Shown here one piece after another: positions 11,996 through 23,894 of a stretch of 64,000 nt of DNA (positions within the stretch are counted from its first letter, which is position 1; the number at the start of each line of letters is the position of its first letter). A model generated the notes under the pieces. That model was given only the letters and a program-made list of their open reading frames with translations, searched no databases and was not told the DNA's origin. The DNA lies in contig OY829327.1 of assembly GCA_963691655.1 (NCBI GenBank), forward strand, positions 84,022,019-84,086,018, written 5' to 3'. A program made the position numbers and the translations under genes. Source of the stretch: Toxonevra muliebris. Lineage: Eukaryota; Arthropoda; Insecta; Diptera; Pallopteridae.

Positions 11996-12629
11996 TGTAT
12001 CATCCAAACTTGTCAATATTTTTTGTTGAAAAAATTTATGAAATATCCTGCAACATCAACAAATACGATACGACTTCTCTTCCAAGTGAGAACATACGCG
12101 GGGGACGTTGCTTATATTAATTATTTTAAACACATAAAATTATCTATAAGTAGATCATTTAAAAAAAAAAATTTTCACATTTAACAGCGCAGCCAAAATT
12201 TATTAGCTGAAAGTTTTATGAAATCTCAAGCTATATAAAAGAGTAAGGGGTAATATGTTTGTACACGCATAACTCGGCTAAACATCATCCGATTTATATG
12301 GCGATTTTTTTATTGGATTCGTGTGGAATGCGGTCAAAACACTACGGAGCCGAAAATTAGAAATTTCCTTCGGAAAAATCTGAAAGTCGTGAAACACCGA
12401 AATTGCATACTTTCAGGGGTTACGAAAATGTACATGCTTTAGTGATTTGTATTGCATACTTTCAGGGGTTACTGGGATGTCATTCGTTCTTTTCGTTTCT
12501 TCTTTTGCGATCACATCTTTAGGTAATTTGTGTAGGGAATATGTATTTAGAGGGGATTTCAAATTTTTCAACAATTTTATTACAGTAAGAAACTCAATTG
12601 ATTGTCATTGTGCTGCCAATCAGAAGAAC

Positions 12630-13000
12630 AAATCTTAGATCACGGAGTCGTAGTATATAATCATGCAAATCAAGCACTTGAAGAACGTGCAGAAACCAAT
12701 GAATGGACACGTGGTAATATGGCACAATTGCGTGCTGCACGAAGTACTGCGTGAGGAACTGTAGCATTGCATTACGCTGCTTTTCAATATGATCCCACAA
12801 TACAGCCTCATCATAAGAGCCGATAAACGGCGAACTGGCGCACACACGCGTCAATTCAATGCGCCCACATTGTTGGTGAGAATATGGAATCGCGAAATAT
12901 TGTGATTAAGCGCCGAAATGATGGAGAATCGCAACGTGTCTACGAAACTCATCGATCAAATGACGCGTTGCAATTTCCACTTATGATGGCAAAGTTTTAT
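12630..13000 (-). pseudogene. Unidentified decayed protein-coding fragment
   Basis: One minus-strand frame keeps strong protein-like texture across about 115 codons in spite of stops. Read downwards from 12955 it gives HLIDEFRRHVAILHHFGA, a stop near 12911, then FAIPYSHQQCGRIELTRVCA, FIGSYDEAVLWDHIEKQRN, AMLQFLTQYFVQHAIVPYYH and VLQVLDLHDYILRLRDLRF. Its third codon positions are GC-richer than the surroundings. No methionine start, splice sites or terminal repeats were found. I do not recognise the family. It could be a retrocopy, a decayed duplicate exon, or part of an unknown element. Confidence 0.45.
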
Positions 13001-13302
13001 TGTAGTTTTTCTTTTTTTCATATTACCCAAATTTTGCACAGTTTAACCAACGAAGCTAGTAATACCATAAATATTCAATTTTTATATTTCTAACACATAA
13101 AGAAGTATTTCATATCTTTTCTGCTATAACAATATGTTAATATAATAAAATCAACAGGAGCTCCTCCTCAGATTACGGGCTTTATTACTTTGGCTATACC
13201 ATTAAGAAAGGCTTCGCCATGGGGTGCATATCGTTAAAGAGCAGTATTTCTGAATAGGCGTTAACTAGGCCCCTTTCGTCGATTCGTTGGTTAAAGTTAT
13301 GT

Positions 13303-13670
13303 TTTTAACCCTTTCATGCCTGATTTTAGGATGTGCCATAAAATACATAAGTGTTTAACAAATTTTATTAGTAATAATATATGCATTCAGTTGTGTTAGG
13401 TATTTTTCAAGTTTTCGGGTTGCCGAGTATGTGAAATTTCGTCCTTATGCCATTTTTTTTTTTTTTTACATTTTTTGTTTTTGATGTCAAGTACATAAAT
13501 TGTTCGTAAAATCTTAACCAACCAATCTTAACCCAAATTTTTCAAAAAAAATCTTTAAAAAAATATGTTTATAAAAAGCAAGAGAATATGAAAATAAAAA
13601 AATTGGAGAAAAAGTGTTATCCCAATCTATACAAATAATGCTACTAAAATTCAGACAAGAAAGGATTAAA
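13303..13670. mobile_element. Possible piggyBac-like MITE
   Basis: The left side reads TTAACCCTTTC and the right side GAAAGGATTAA, that is TTAA targets with short CCCTTTC-type inverted ends as in piggyBac relatives. The interior is AT-rich and non-coding. The inverted repeat is short, so this is tentative. Confidence 0.35.
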
Positions 13671-14734
13671 CATTAAAGATATGTATAATTATGGCCATAA
13701 AATCAATATGTGTTGTGTTATTTCTACATATTGGTAGTGATTGTCTTGATGCTAGCAAACTGAAACATGTTGTATGTAGTAAATGAAGGAGCAGTAATAG
13801 TCATACCTAAATTGGAGCGTGAGCATAGTGTTAGCCAGTGTTGGCAAGACTTTTAAAGAAAAAAACGTTCATGAAATTTAACGAAAATGGTTGAAACGTC
13901 TGTGGGCAGACGTAAAATTACACAAAGACTCTGATTGAAGCAAAAATTTGATCATCTTTGGTAAAATGGTTCTCAGTTTGATATCAACTCAATATATTTG
14001 AGTCATTAAGCTGCTTCTAGACGAAACGACATTGTCTTAAGACAAATGTCATTTTGCATGTTTGTCATATTTTCTTCTACATGACAAGACAAAGTATCAA
14101 AGCAGCTGATCGAGTAACAAAAATAAATACAAAAAATGGTTAAAATGGATAGTGATTTTCATGGTGCATGTATTTTCATTTTAACGGCAATTCACAATTT
14201 CAAAACAAAATTTGCTGCATTCAGTAAAAATTAATAATTTGTGGAAACAGCTGATTTCTGCTTTTATGAATAATTTTTTACTACTATGATATTATTTTAT
14301 TGCATTTAAAATTCACTGTACGAAAGCCATTGCATTGCATGTTGCCAAAAATAATAAAAAATGTCAAATGCTCTGGCACTGATGCTGATATCGGCAACAA
14401 CAACAATTTTGATGATTTAACCTAATTTCCAATATTGAAAAATTGTTGTCTCTTTCCACACATATTTGAATTTCTTTTTTCATTACCTGAAAATCCCGAG
14501 TGAAAGAGGAAAGCAATTATACCATATTTAATAAAAAAATAAAGAAAGCTAAACAGGGAGTGTGGTAGAGTAGTTTTAAAGAATACAAACTTTCAAAAAA
14601 TGTGTCAACAAAAAGTCATAGACAAAGTTAGTCAAATTTTTATTTCATAGCCATCGTCACAGTATCACATATTATTCACTGTTTCGTCCCTTTTTTATTA
14701 TAAGTAAAATAAAACTATGCCTTAGAAAACAGTT

Positions 14735-15640
14735 TTAAAACAGCGCTATACAATACAAATTCCAGAGGCCCAAACTTGGTTTTTGCCGGGACCTGGGCCG
14801 GAAGTTTATTGTAAGCGTATTTTCACTGACGGCTCCAGAACAGAATTTGGTTCGGGTTCACTTTCCCTTGGGTTGTATACTTCTGTTTTTCAAGCAGAAA
14901 TTTTTGCAATCATCGAGGCAATGGACCATGTTATTGATAATAGTTGGAAAGAAAGGTGTATCTATGTATTTAGTGACAGTCATGCTGCGCTTAAATCCTT
15001 GCTTTATCCTTTAACCACGTCTAAACTGGTTATGCATTGTAAATCCAGGCTTGATTGTGTTGGAAAACACAATAGCCTGCTGTTGATATGGGTTCCTGGA
15101 CACTCAGGAATTTCAGGAAATGAATCGGCTGACCTTCTGGCCAAAAAGGTTTCGGAATCTGGTTTCCTGGGCCCAGAACTGTACTCTCTTTGTCGTCTAC
15201 AGCCATTAAGACCACCATTAATGAGTGGGCCGACTTGACCCACAATAGTAAATGGGAGAACCTGAGGGGCTTTAGACAGACAAAGAACATGCCACCTGTT
15301 ATCTCGAAGCGTCTAACAGGCTTTCTATTATCACTTAACAGAAAGAGCTGCAGGCAGCTAGGCGGATTATATACAGGTCATTTCTCTTGGGCCAAACATT
15401 TGCATATGATTGGCCTGGGAGCTGGTGCCTTCTGTGCTTCCTGTGATTTGGAGGAAGAATGTGAAGAGACGGCGGACCACTTTCTTAGTGTCTGCCCCGC
15501 TTTCTGCTAGATCAGAGTAAGCATATTTGGTACTGGAGTGTTGGGAGACGAACACCTGAGCTCTCTAACACCGCAGGATCTGCTAAGATTTATTAATAAG
15601 TCTGGTAGATGTAAAGAATAGCAAAAGAGAACACAGGATA
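14735..15640 (+). pseudogene. 5'-truncated LINE (LOA/I-type) ORF2 end with RNase H
   Basis: The first frame (14783-15235) is an RNase H domain: IFTDGSR with the first aspartate near its start, AEIFAIIEAMDHV, FSDSHAALKSL, and WVPGHSGISGNESAD. A frame change near 15200 continues into the LINE C-terminal region: ISKRLTGFLLSLNRKSCRQL, LYTGHFSWAKHLHMIGLG and the cysteine/histidine block CASCDLEEECEETADHF. Homology seems to continue in another frame past a stop at 15508. Endonuclease and reverse transcriptase are absent, so this is a dead-on-arrival copy. RNase H in a LINE points to the I/LOA/Jockey-related groups; the exact clade is inference. Confidence 0.75.
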
Positions 15641-15699
15641 TAGTACAATGGACGTAAAACTTGTTTGAGTGCTGTATTTTTGAATACTTCTTTTGTCTG

Positions 15700-16880
15700 T
15701 TCCAACAAAAAAAAAATGTCTTAGAAATGAATTTACTAATGAAAAGTTATCAAAAATCATTTAACATATAAATCAAATGAAGTTGCAAAATTTCGAACTT
15801 TTGAAGAGGAAAGAATTCGGCTTAGCATACTTCTTAATTTTACTATAAAAATCAATAAATCAAATAGTATCTGGAGAGTGCCACCCACTCTGATTAAATC
15901 TTTCCATATTGTGACATAAGGCATTGTCATACATATGTATGTATGTGTGTAGTTTTATGTAGGTATGTATGGTTTTGTGCATGGCAGATGTAAACACCAA
16001 CTGCAGGCAACAACTACCTATTGTTCCAATATTTGAATTCAATTTAATGGCAGCTAATTGAAAAAACTCACTGCCAGCGCCAAAAATGTTCCAACACTAT
16101 TTTCCATTTTCGTTTTTTGCTTCTCTCTTTCACTTTTCCCCTCGCTTTTTCATTCATCATCAACGTCAGCAGCAGCATTATATTGTTTTATACATACATA
16201 CATATGTACGAATGTATATGTGTACGTGGAATTATTTGAGGGTTTTGATAAGTGGATTTAACATCATTTTTGTTGCAAATTCAATGTAAAGCACAAATTA
16301 AAAATTGAAACTAAATCCACGAGGATTTAGGTTATGTTTGAGCATACAATAGAAGTGGAGAAAACTAAATACATTTAAATAAAAAATGTATACGAGAGTA
16401 TAATGAAAATACATTTCACTTCAATTACATGGTTTTACATGATTGAATGTTTGAATCGACATCTATTTCAATTATGTGCATTTCACTCAATTGCAAACAT
16501 ACCGTCACAACACAAAATTTTGTGTTTTTCAGGAGAAGCTTTTAAAGGTTTAATAATTAAATTTTATACATTTTTCATGAGCCCAACAACGATACATCTA
16601 CTCTCCAGTTGTGGCTCTTAAGAGTAGACTAGCAAGATTTTATCAGTTGAAAGATCATCTCTAGCCAGATTTGGAATTATGACGGTATAGTTGCAATTGA
16701 GGAATATGTATACACATACATACACACATTCCGAGCATATATGCCTTTTGTACTTTGTATGAATTGTTCATGGCAGTAAGTATTTTTTGGTCTAAGTACT
16801 CGAAAACAATGGAAAATGCAAATAGAATTTTATTTAAAACATGATAGTTCTTAGAAAGAAATAATCATTTTTATAAAGCC
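15700..16880. other. Intergenic DNA downstream of the odorant receptor
   Basis: AT-rich, with short ACATACAT-type repeats (15930-15945, 16185-16225, 16710-16730). No supported gene. Because the receptor gene runs on the minus strand, its 3' untranslated sequence must lie just below 16883. Several A/T-rich polyadenylation-like words are present but none can be singled out. Confidence 0.3.
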
Positions 16881-16882
16881 AT

Positions 16883-18310
16883 TTAATTCGAATACATCGT
16901 ACGCAGCACGGCGAAAAACTTGTAAGACATTTGCATGATCTGAAAGTAAATTTGCTTCATACGTAAATAATTTCTTAAATAAAAGTCTCATCACGTACGT
17001 CCGTCATGGTACCGCGCGAAACAGACAAATAAGATGTAGCCTTCAGCAGTGCAGGTTTCTGAGAGCGGTTAGCGACGAGCACCAACATCTTCTTATAGGG
17101 CACATCGGCATCAAACCAATTATGATTGTATACAGCTTTCGAAATGTTAGAGCTCTGAAAAGGGCTCGTAGTACAATTTCATTATTTGTAAATCAAATTC
17201 TAACCATCAACTTACCGCATCGCTTAACCATTGCCCATAGTGGCAAATTAGATAAACTTGCGCCGTTGACGATACCAAATACAACATCAACTTGAACATT
17301 GTATCAATGTCTACACCAATTGTCATCTGGAAGCCGACAAAGCAAATTACAAACGATGAAACAATGAAATTAAACAGTAACGGGACACCGAAGACTTCAT
17401 TCATTTCCGCTGACAAGCTTAAAATGTAAATAATAGTCAGTAAAACTGAGAATGAAAAGCCATAGCAGGCAGAACTGATTGATTTTACGAACCTGAGTAT
17501 ACGATCGTGATAAGATATAATACCGTTCAGAAATTCCATGTCCTTCTTATGTGCCACTTCCACATTATGCCGTCCACCGTTCGCACCAGCAGCTTGAATC
17601 ACATACCCTTCAATGCTTCTAGTCACATAATCATAATGCATTACAATTTGTGTTGCTACAGCGCACAATAACAAATCGCTTGCTATCGCTCCTGCTGCCG
17701 CCGTATATCCAGCATAATTCTGCAAAGCGTAGATCACATAGAATGACCAATGATCGTGCCAGTCCCATGGCAAATAGCAATAATACGGCAATGTCTGTCC
17801 CACTACGCGCACTTGTAACCAACGTTCATAGATCAAATACTGCATTATTGCAAATAGATTGTACGTCCAGATTAGTGCCATGTAGAGTAACGAGAAGCTC
17901 ATAGTAATAATGCGACACTGACGCAAATAGCCCCGGAGCTGGTACTCGATTTGTGGTTCCGCTGTTTTGGGAAATATCTCGATCATAGCTCGCATAAATC
18001 GCATTAGTTCGTCCTTTTTCCACCACACAGACATCATTTTGAATTCACCGACAGCAACAAAGCCTATGTAGGCCATTGTCATTGTCGCCTCTACGAAGTT
18101 GTTGCCATTTATGAATGCCAAAAATACGTAAACCACCAAGGCAAACACCATTACATTCGTATTGATCATCCCGATGTAAAACACAGTGTCGGAAAGTGTA
18201 GAAGATCGTTGCAGAGCAAGGCGGGCGGTGTTGTAGGGCTGTATGCCGATTGTGCGATAGAAGAAATTTGGCAGTTTAACAAAATCATCGAATTTGGCAG
18301 TCATCGGCAT
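16883..18310 (-). CDS. Insect odorant receptor (7tm_6 family), 3 coding exons, complete
   Basis: Ligand-binding subunit of an odorant-gated cation channel, expected to act with Orco in sensory-neuron membranes. Coding exons on the minus strand are 18310-17216, 17154-16999 and 16939-16883, giving 365+52+18 = 435 aa, a normal length. Both introns have GT-AG ends and are phase 0: donors GTAAGT and GTACGT, acceptors TTTTCAG and CTTTCAG. The N-terminus has KLPNFFYRTIGIQPY. Hydrophobic segments include FALVVYVFLAFI, IITMSFSLLYMALIWTYNLF and FSFSVLLTIIYILSLS. Exon 2 has KAVYNHNWFD and KKMLVLVANRSQKPALLKA, and exon 3 ends MSYKFFAVLRTMYSN, the receptor's signature tail. No stops or frameshifts are seen, so it looks functional. 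The start is the ATG at 18310. I cannot assign a Drosophila orthologue by eye. Confidence 0.92.
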
Positions 18311-19930
18311 CTTGTTTGAGCGGTAGACCGCCTGGGAATATGCCTTGTTTTCTTGCGTTTTGCACTAAGTGAATGGAAATTTATTTTTCACCTTATATAC
18401 CAACGAATTTAACTCAAATAATTTAATATGCATCCAAAATTATTGCTTTCCTTTCAATGCTTATTGATTATGTTTCTTGGCCTGTATAATTATCAATTGT
18501 TTGAATATATTTTAAATATGTTTTGTTACACGAAAAGTAACTATGATTAGTGGTTGTTTGTTTAAATAATGAGTACTACCCCATTTTTATTTTAAATTTA
18601 CATTTACATTATGGTCATTTCTTTTCACCCCTTCCTTGGAGTTGAGCTGGTTGTCCTAGTAAAAGCACTCGTTTATTTAATTACATAACGTTGGTTGATT
18701 ACGCAATATCAATGCCAAATACAAAAAAAAATCGTCATGCCACATTTCAAATAAATTAAATCTTTAACTAGCCAAATCAAAATAAATTACGCACATAAAA
18801 CACGTTAACCCAATTATTAGTCTTTCAGTGCCAATAATGCCTGAAACCGGCAATACAAACGAACGGTCGTACACATACATACACACTCATATGCACACAT
18901 ACGAGAACGATCCAATGTGGCTAAAGTGGTTTTTGTATTTTATTTCTTTATTTGTTATTTGCCAAGCCGAATCAATAGAGGACGGCGAGTAACAGGGAGG
19001 TGCGGGGGATCTTACTCAACCAACATATGCAATGACCATGATGTATTCAAAATCCGGCAGCCCAATAACAGAACCGTGGAGTATTTTTTTTGTTGCGGTA
19101 CGACGCACAGTGGCTAACAAAGATGCCGCGGGACAAAGTACTCTACAGCCTACAGTTTTTCTCCGAATTGGAATATTTTTTTTTTATATTTTAAATGGAA
19201 GATAATAAAATTGTGCATGAACTTATCGTTTTAGATTTTTTAAAAAAGTCTCTGTTATGTGAGGTTAAAAATACATATATTTTTTTTAACTTTAATCTTT
19301 TGTAAATTTTATATTACAATGGTAGTATTCCATTCCAAATACTTTATATCAAAGACGAAACTATCTAGCAACATAATTTACTAAAACTTTTGTTATCTTC
19401 CAAGCAAAGACGATACGCTGTCTCACTGGGCAGTCCAGACACGTCTCAGTTATATACAATTGGTCTGAAAAGGACTGTCCATTATTGGATTGTCCAATTG
19501 GACTGGAAAAAAATACAATATTGAATTTCCTATCAAAGCCTAGATTCCTAATCATATAATCCGGCACAGAGCAGAGAGTTAAGAACTCTGCCAAAAATGT
19601 CCAGGTTACCAACATAACCTTATAGCAAGCTTGACGAAAGTTGGTGCCTCAGGGCAGTAATTGCTGCTGTTTTCTTAATGAAGATGTATAACGGTACCAA
19701 TCAACACTTAATTGGCAGGTACGCATTGCTCCAGTTATGGAAAGATATGCAAGCCTTTGTAGCTTATTAAGTTTGGCGATAGCCGAGCCCTGCAGCATAG
19801 TCACACAATCCAACACCACAAAAGGTTTTAAAAGCTGTTTTATATACTGGATTTTACATTAAGAATGCGATCTTTGACATTTGAATAGTAAAAACTATAC
19901 GGTTAATGAAAATGGAACTATATACTCTTG
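18311..19930. other. Upstream region of the odorant receptor and intergenic DNA
   Basis: Holds the receptor's promoter on the minus strand, but no TATA box or initiator could be singled out. It contains an ACATACATACACAC stretch near 18870-18900. No other gene is supported; the open frames at 18917-19117 and 19361-19615 show no family features. Confidence 0.3.
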
Positions 19931-19939
19931 AACAACGCA

Positions 19940-20575
19940 TTTAAAGGGTCATACACTTGTACTAGCCGAAAAAATCTAAAAAATTTTTATTGCATTTTCT
20001 CAAAGTACATAATCTTGCGCAAATATTTTCCAAATTTCAAAGAGATCTGAACACTAGAGCCAAAGTTACTGCTATCAACAGCGCGCTACTTCCGATGATG
20101 CCGAAAGTTCAAATGCGACTATCTCGAAATGTTGTTTTCCAAAAAGTTCCGTTTACGGTAAAGAAGGTTTCTCAAGGACCATTTCACCAATCGAATCAAT
20201 CTGAATTTTTACTGGCTGGTTTATAACTGTAATAGCCTCTTAATGAACGAAGGAATTTTTCTTTGGACACAATTTTTTTTTCTGGCAACCCAAACCAAAT
20301 TTCCAGACCCTCCAAAATCCAGAATTGTTAAAAAAAAAAACATCACCATTTTTGTAAAATGGTAAATTTTATAAAATTCTTCGTTCACTAAGAGCGTGAC
20401 GATGAAAATTAAAACATGTTCTGGTTTTTTTCATCTCAAATAAACCATTCTTTATTTGTCGCTCTTACTGCGAAGGGTGACAAAGACACAACGGCCGTAT
20501 CGTCCCCACCTGTCAACGTTGTTTGCTGAAAAAATTCTTGAAATACCTTGCAACAGCAACAAATAGATATACGAT
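19940..20575. repeat. Dispersed repeat, copy 2
   Basis: Second copy of the repeat at 10905-12110, without the two nested insertions. Shared blocks are CAACAGCGCGCTAC, AAAACATGTTCTGG, and the GCTGAAAAAATTCTTGAAAT stretch. It runs directly into mariner-like coding remains, which suggests (but does not prove) that it is part of the same old DNA transposon. Confidence 0.55.
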
Positions 20576-21145
20576 GGCTTATTCTAATAAAATTCTATCG
20601 CCTTGATAAAAAAATGGGCAAATTAGTGATGAGAAGACACCAACTCGTGGTTGTTCAACAAGATCAGCTGTACGTGTTGCAGAAACATCTGGTTTATCCG
20701 TTCCAAGACGTTCACAGGAATTTAGCCCAATCGCAAGCAAGTTTGCAACGTATTTTGCACCAAGATCTTTAAGTTAAGCCTTATAAAATCCAGTTCCATG
20801 AATAAGGCCGTACACTCGTTGATTGTCTATTGATAATGCAGGGAAATGACCACGATTTTTTCAAAAAATCATTCTAAGTGGCTAGGCTCATTTTTAACAA
20901 AATTGTCACATTTTTTAAAATGACGCTGGTGATACCGTTTTTGTTAATCCATTGAGCTATCGAACGATGCGGACCGACTTTGTTCGGTGGAGTGGATGCT
21001 TTAAATATGATCTGCAGAACATGACAAACAAGTCCTGAAACAATTACCTTTTGCTATAAAAATTTGCTGGTTTCCTTTGGAGCTACGTTAAAAACGACGA
21101 CTGAAATGCTTAAAAACAATATCGAAGCTCTTATACACGAATGAT
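20575..21145 (+). pseudogene. Heavily decayed mariner-type transposase
   Basis: Fragments in shifting frames recall the N-terminal helix-turn-helix region of a mariner transposase: RSAVRVAETSGLSVPRRSQE, then the ASLQRILHQDL block to 20772. Further fragments near 20930-21060 read DTVFVNPLSYRTMRTDF and FLWSYVKN, resembling the central part and a C-terminal block. Stops and frameshifts are frequent and the catalytic core is not intact. Confidence 0.5.
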
Positions 21146-21581
21146 GATAATTTTTCCTAAAAAAATATTCGTTTTTTCACACATTTTACCTCTTCGGTGT
21201 ACAAGGTCACATATTTTTTACAAGTTTTTGCGTATTTTGAATTTATTTTAGTTACTTTTCTTAAATTCTAATGGAATTAAGAGAAAACATAATTCTTATT
21301 TAGCTTCCTTATTTTACTAGAACTCCAGAAAAATTATCACAATAAATTAAAAAATTTAAACGTGAGTACACAAATGTATACTTTTTCAGCTAAGAGGTTT
21401 AAATGGCGGCTCTAAATAGGGAACCCTGTGAAATTAAAATTTAATTATATGTACATATATAGGTTATTAGCTATAAAAATCATTGAAATTATTTACGATT
21501 TTTAATTTGAGCGATTTTATCTTCGCAGACAAAAAGTTAAAAGTAATCAATAAAAATGATTAAGTTTTAACCTCACATTGT

Positions 21582-21656
21582 CGACCTCGATATTCTAGTG
21601 GGTAGTGCACTAGACTTTCATCCGGGAGGTTCGGGTTCGATTCCCGTCTTCGTCTG
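21582..21656 (+). pseudogene. tRNA-Glu-like sequence (tRNA pseudogene or SINE head)
   Basis: TTCTAGTGGGTAGTGCACTA resembles a tRNA D-arm with an A-box, ACTTTCATC occupies the anticodon-loop place (TTC, glutamate), and GGTTCGATTCC (21634-21644) is a perfect B-box inside a T-arm. The acceptor stem does not pair well (7 nt before the D-arm against CTTCGTC after the T-arm), so it is unlikely to be a working tRNA. A genuine tRNA-Glu cannot be entirely excluded without a covariance search. Confidence 0.55.
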
Positions 21657-21733
21657 GTCGTTAATTTTCATAACTTTCTTATATTCACTATCAATATAAA
21701 ATATATGAGAATTATAAGATAGTGTACAAGTAC

Positions 21734-23102
21734 CAGCGATGCCAACTTGCGGGGGATTCCCCGATTTGTGGAGAATTTCACTTAGTACGGGGAATTGGGG
21801 AATGAGCTGTTTTTTGCGGGGAATTTGAAACCGTTCAGCTTTTAGTTAATAAAGTCTAAATGTAAATCGTTTAACTTTTGCAATACTTTTAGGTCTTATA
21901 ACCTTCATCTCTTCCTAAGAGGGCCCTGCACTTTCTTGGTTTGGAGAAATCGATTTTTAAAAGAGTGTGCTATTTGAAAGTATTATATTTCAAAAGTATT
22001 TTGTAAAAATTTTAGTGAGAAACTCGAAGTACTTTCGTAGATATAGAACATTATAGCGGCGAGTGTCAGTCAAGCCAAAACAGTCGCTCAGCGCTTAGGC
22101 TTCACTTTCGGTCGTTCAGAAAGACTTAGCTATGCCTTCGTCCAGTACCTCCTGATTAATAACTCCGGTCTGCGATTGTATCGGCCACCGATCTGTGCGT
22201 TATGCAAATGCACCTCTTGGTCTTATTAGGAGGGAGGAAGGTACGTTGGGATTCGACAATGCATTTAAAAACCGATAACCAAAAATTTGAACCCGTTCTT
22301 CTCAAAACAAGGTTTTTGCGATTGGCACGTACGATCTAAAAGTTAAACATGTTTGCCTATACAACAATGGCCCCACGACATAATAGAAAAAAAGTTTGGT
22401 TAATTTTTTGTTCAATTTGCAACGTTGTACTTTCAAAAAAAAGTCCAACTTTTGAGAAAACTAATTTTGGCTGTCAGCCATTTCGTGAATTATCGGTCAA
22501 ACGAAATAATAGTAGTATATCCTAAGATCATAGTCATAATTTTTCTAAGGGTTTTTTTAGTCCTTTCAGTGTGCCGCATTCGTGCGATGATGATCTTCAA
22601 AATGTATCCATGTAACTAGCCACCTATGGCATTTGGAAATTTTTATCGAACACGATTTTTATTTAATCTTTCGAAAAATGAAAAAAAAAATCTTAAAAAC
22701 TCAAAATGTGACCATTTTTTTTTTTCAAAATCAAAAATAGTTTTGACTTTTTTTCCAAAAGGAAACATTTTTTGTTTTTATCTGGGTCAAAAGAAAGCCC
22801 ATGTATTTTCCTTTGAAAACTTTGAGTGTTTATCTATCAAAATGAACGTCGAGTAGCTCGGTACACCGGATTCATTTGAGCTCCATCGATTTTATCGATT
22901 TTAAGAGTGGGTTCCCTTGAGATGAAATCTCCCATGTGTGAAAAGAATTCCGGAGTCAGAAAGTACCTTACTATTAACCTACCAGTTCTGGACCGCATTA
23001 AAATAACATTAACCTTGATCAATTTTAAACGTGTCTTGATTGAAAATCGGGGAATTTCTCGAGGGCTATCGGGGAGACAGAAAAAATGAGTTGGCATCCC
23101 TG
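21734..23102. mobile_element. hAT-type non-autonomous element (1369 bp), perfect 8-bp TSD
   Basis: The left end is CAGCGATGCCAACTTGCGGG and the right end inverted is CAGGGATGCCAACTCATTTT. Both flanks are acaagtac (21726-21733 and 23103-23110). Subterminal regions carry repeated 'ggggaa(t)' words (GGGGGATTCCCC, GGGGAATTGGGGAAT, GCGGGGAATTT at left; CGGGGAATTT and CGGGGAG at right), likely protein-binding repeats. No transposase is seen inside; short frames have no family match. Confidence 0.88.
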
Positions 23103-23200
23103 ACAAGTACACACCTTGGTTGGTAATGACAAAACCACCAAGCCGATAAAAAACTGCCATACCGCCGATCAGAATCGGCATTAAACTGTTGGTCCAACTA

Positions 23201-23269
23201 TGTGGTATCACAATGGGCCGTTCAGGTCTAAGTGTGTCTCTCGACAGCCACTCCAACCTAACCTAACCT
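23201..23269 (+). mobile_element. LINE 3' tail ending in CCTAA units
   Basis: TGTGGTATCACAATGGGCC, then GACAGCCACTCCAACC, then CTAACCTAACCT. The same layout follows the LINE coding end at 38574-38673, so this is the tail of a related but divergent copy. Its 5' boundary was not fixed, and no coding part is recognisable upstream. Confidence 0.55.
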
Positions 23270-23894
23270 CACATTAAAAAACTAAAACGAATTATCATTT
23301 ATTTGAAAAATCCAAATCGGTGAAAACCTGTACGTTGTGTAATTTGTCCAGCGGCGTCAGTTTTGCCCTACTGTACGAAGCAACGCCAAGGAATGAGGGG
23401 TGAGAGGCAGCCAAGCTGAGATCAATTTTACATTTTACCAAAAATAAAGTAAACAATGTGATTTTTTCATTGTTGCAGCATTTTTTGCTTTTATTTTTGC
23501 CAATTTTATTGTAAAACCTCGTTGTTTGCGTACTTCCTGACGTACGTTTGTGTGCGTATATGTGAGTGTGTGCATTGAGTGAATTGTAAGTGGATAAGTA
23601 TGTGTATATGTGTATGTGAATGCACATTGAGTTTTAAAATCCGTTTGCTGGTAAAAGTAGGAAATACAATATTGAAAACAAAAACGAGGGCGTAAAAATT
23701 AAATTATTGCAAATAACCGAATTGAATAATAATTTACTTTCAAGAGTGAAATTTAATCTAAAAGAAACTTTAATTAAAATGCACTTTATTAACAATTGCG
23801 TAAAACTACGAAAAGTAAGAACTCAAAATTTTTTAAGTTTGAGTCATTGAAGATATTTAGTCCACTTTAAATGTGCGCATGTAAACATAGGAAC

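Larger units (their letters stand above)
10905..12110. repeat. Dispersed repeat, copy 1, with two nested insertions
   Basis: This stretch aligns in segments with 19940-20575. Shared blocks include the (A)ACACTTGT start, AATATTTTCCAAATTT, the CAACAGCGCGCTAC block near 11100, AAAACATGTTCTGG near 11240, and the TTGTTGAAAAAATT block near 12020. Copy 1 is interrupted by a 51-bp LINE tail (11026-11076) and by a 679-bp hAT MITE (11317-11995). The family was not identified; it may be an old DNA transposon because mariner-like coding remains follow copy 2. Confidence 0.6.
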
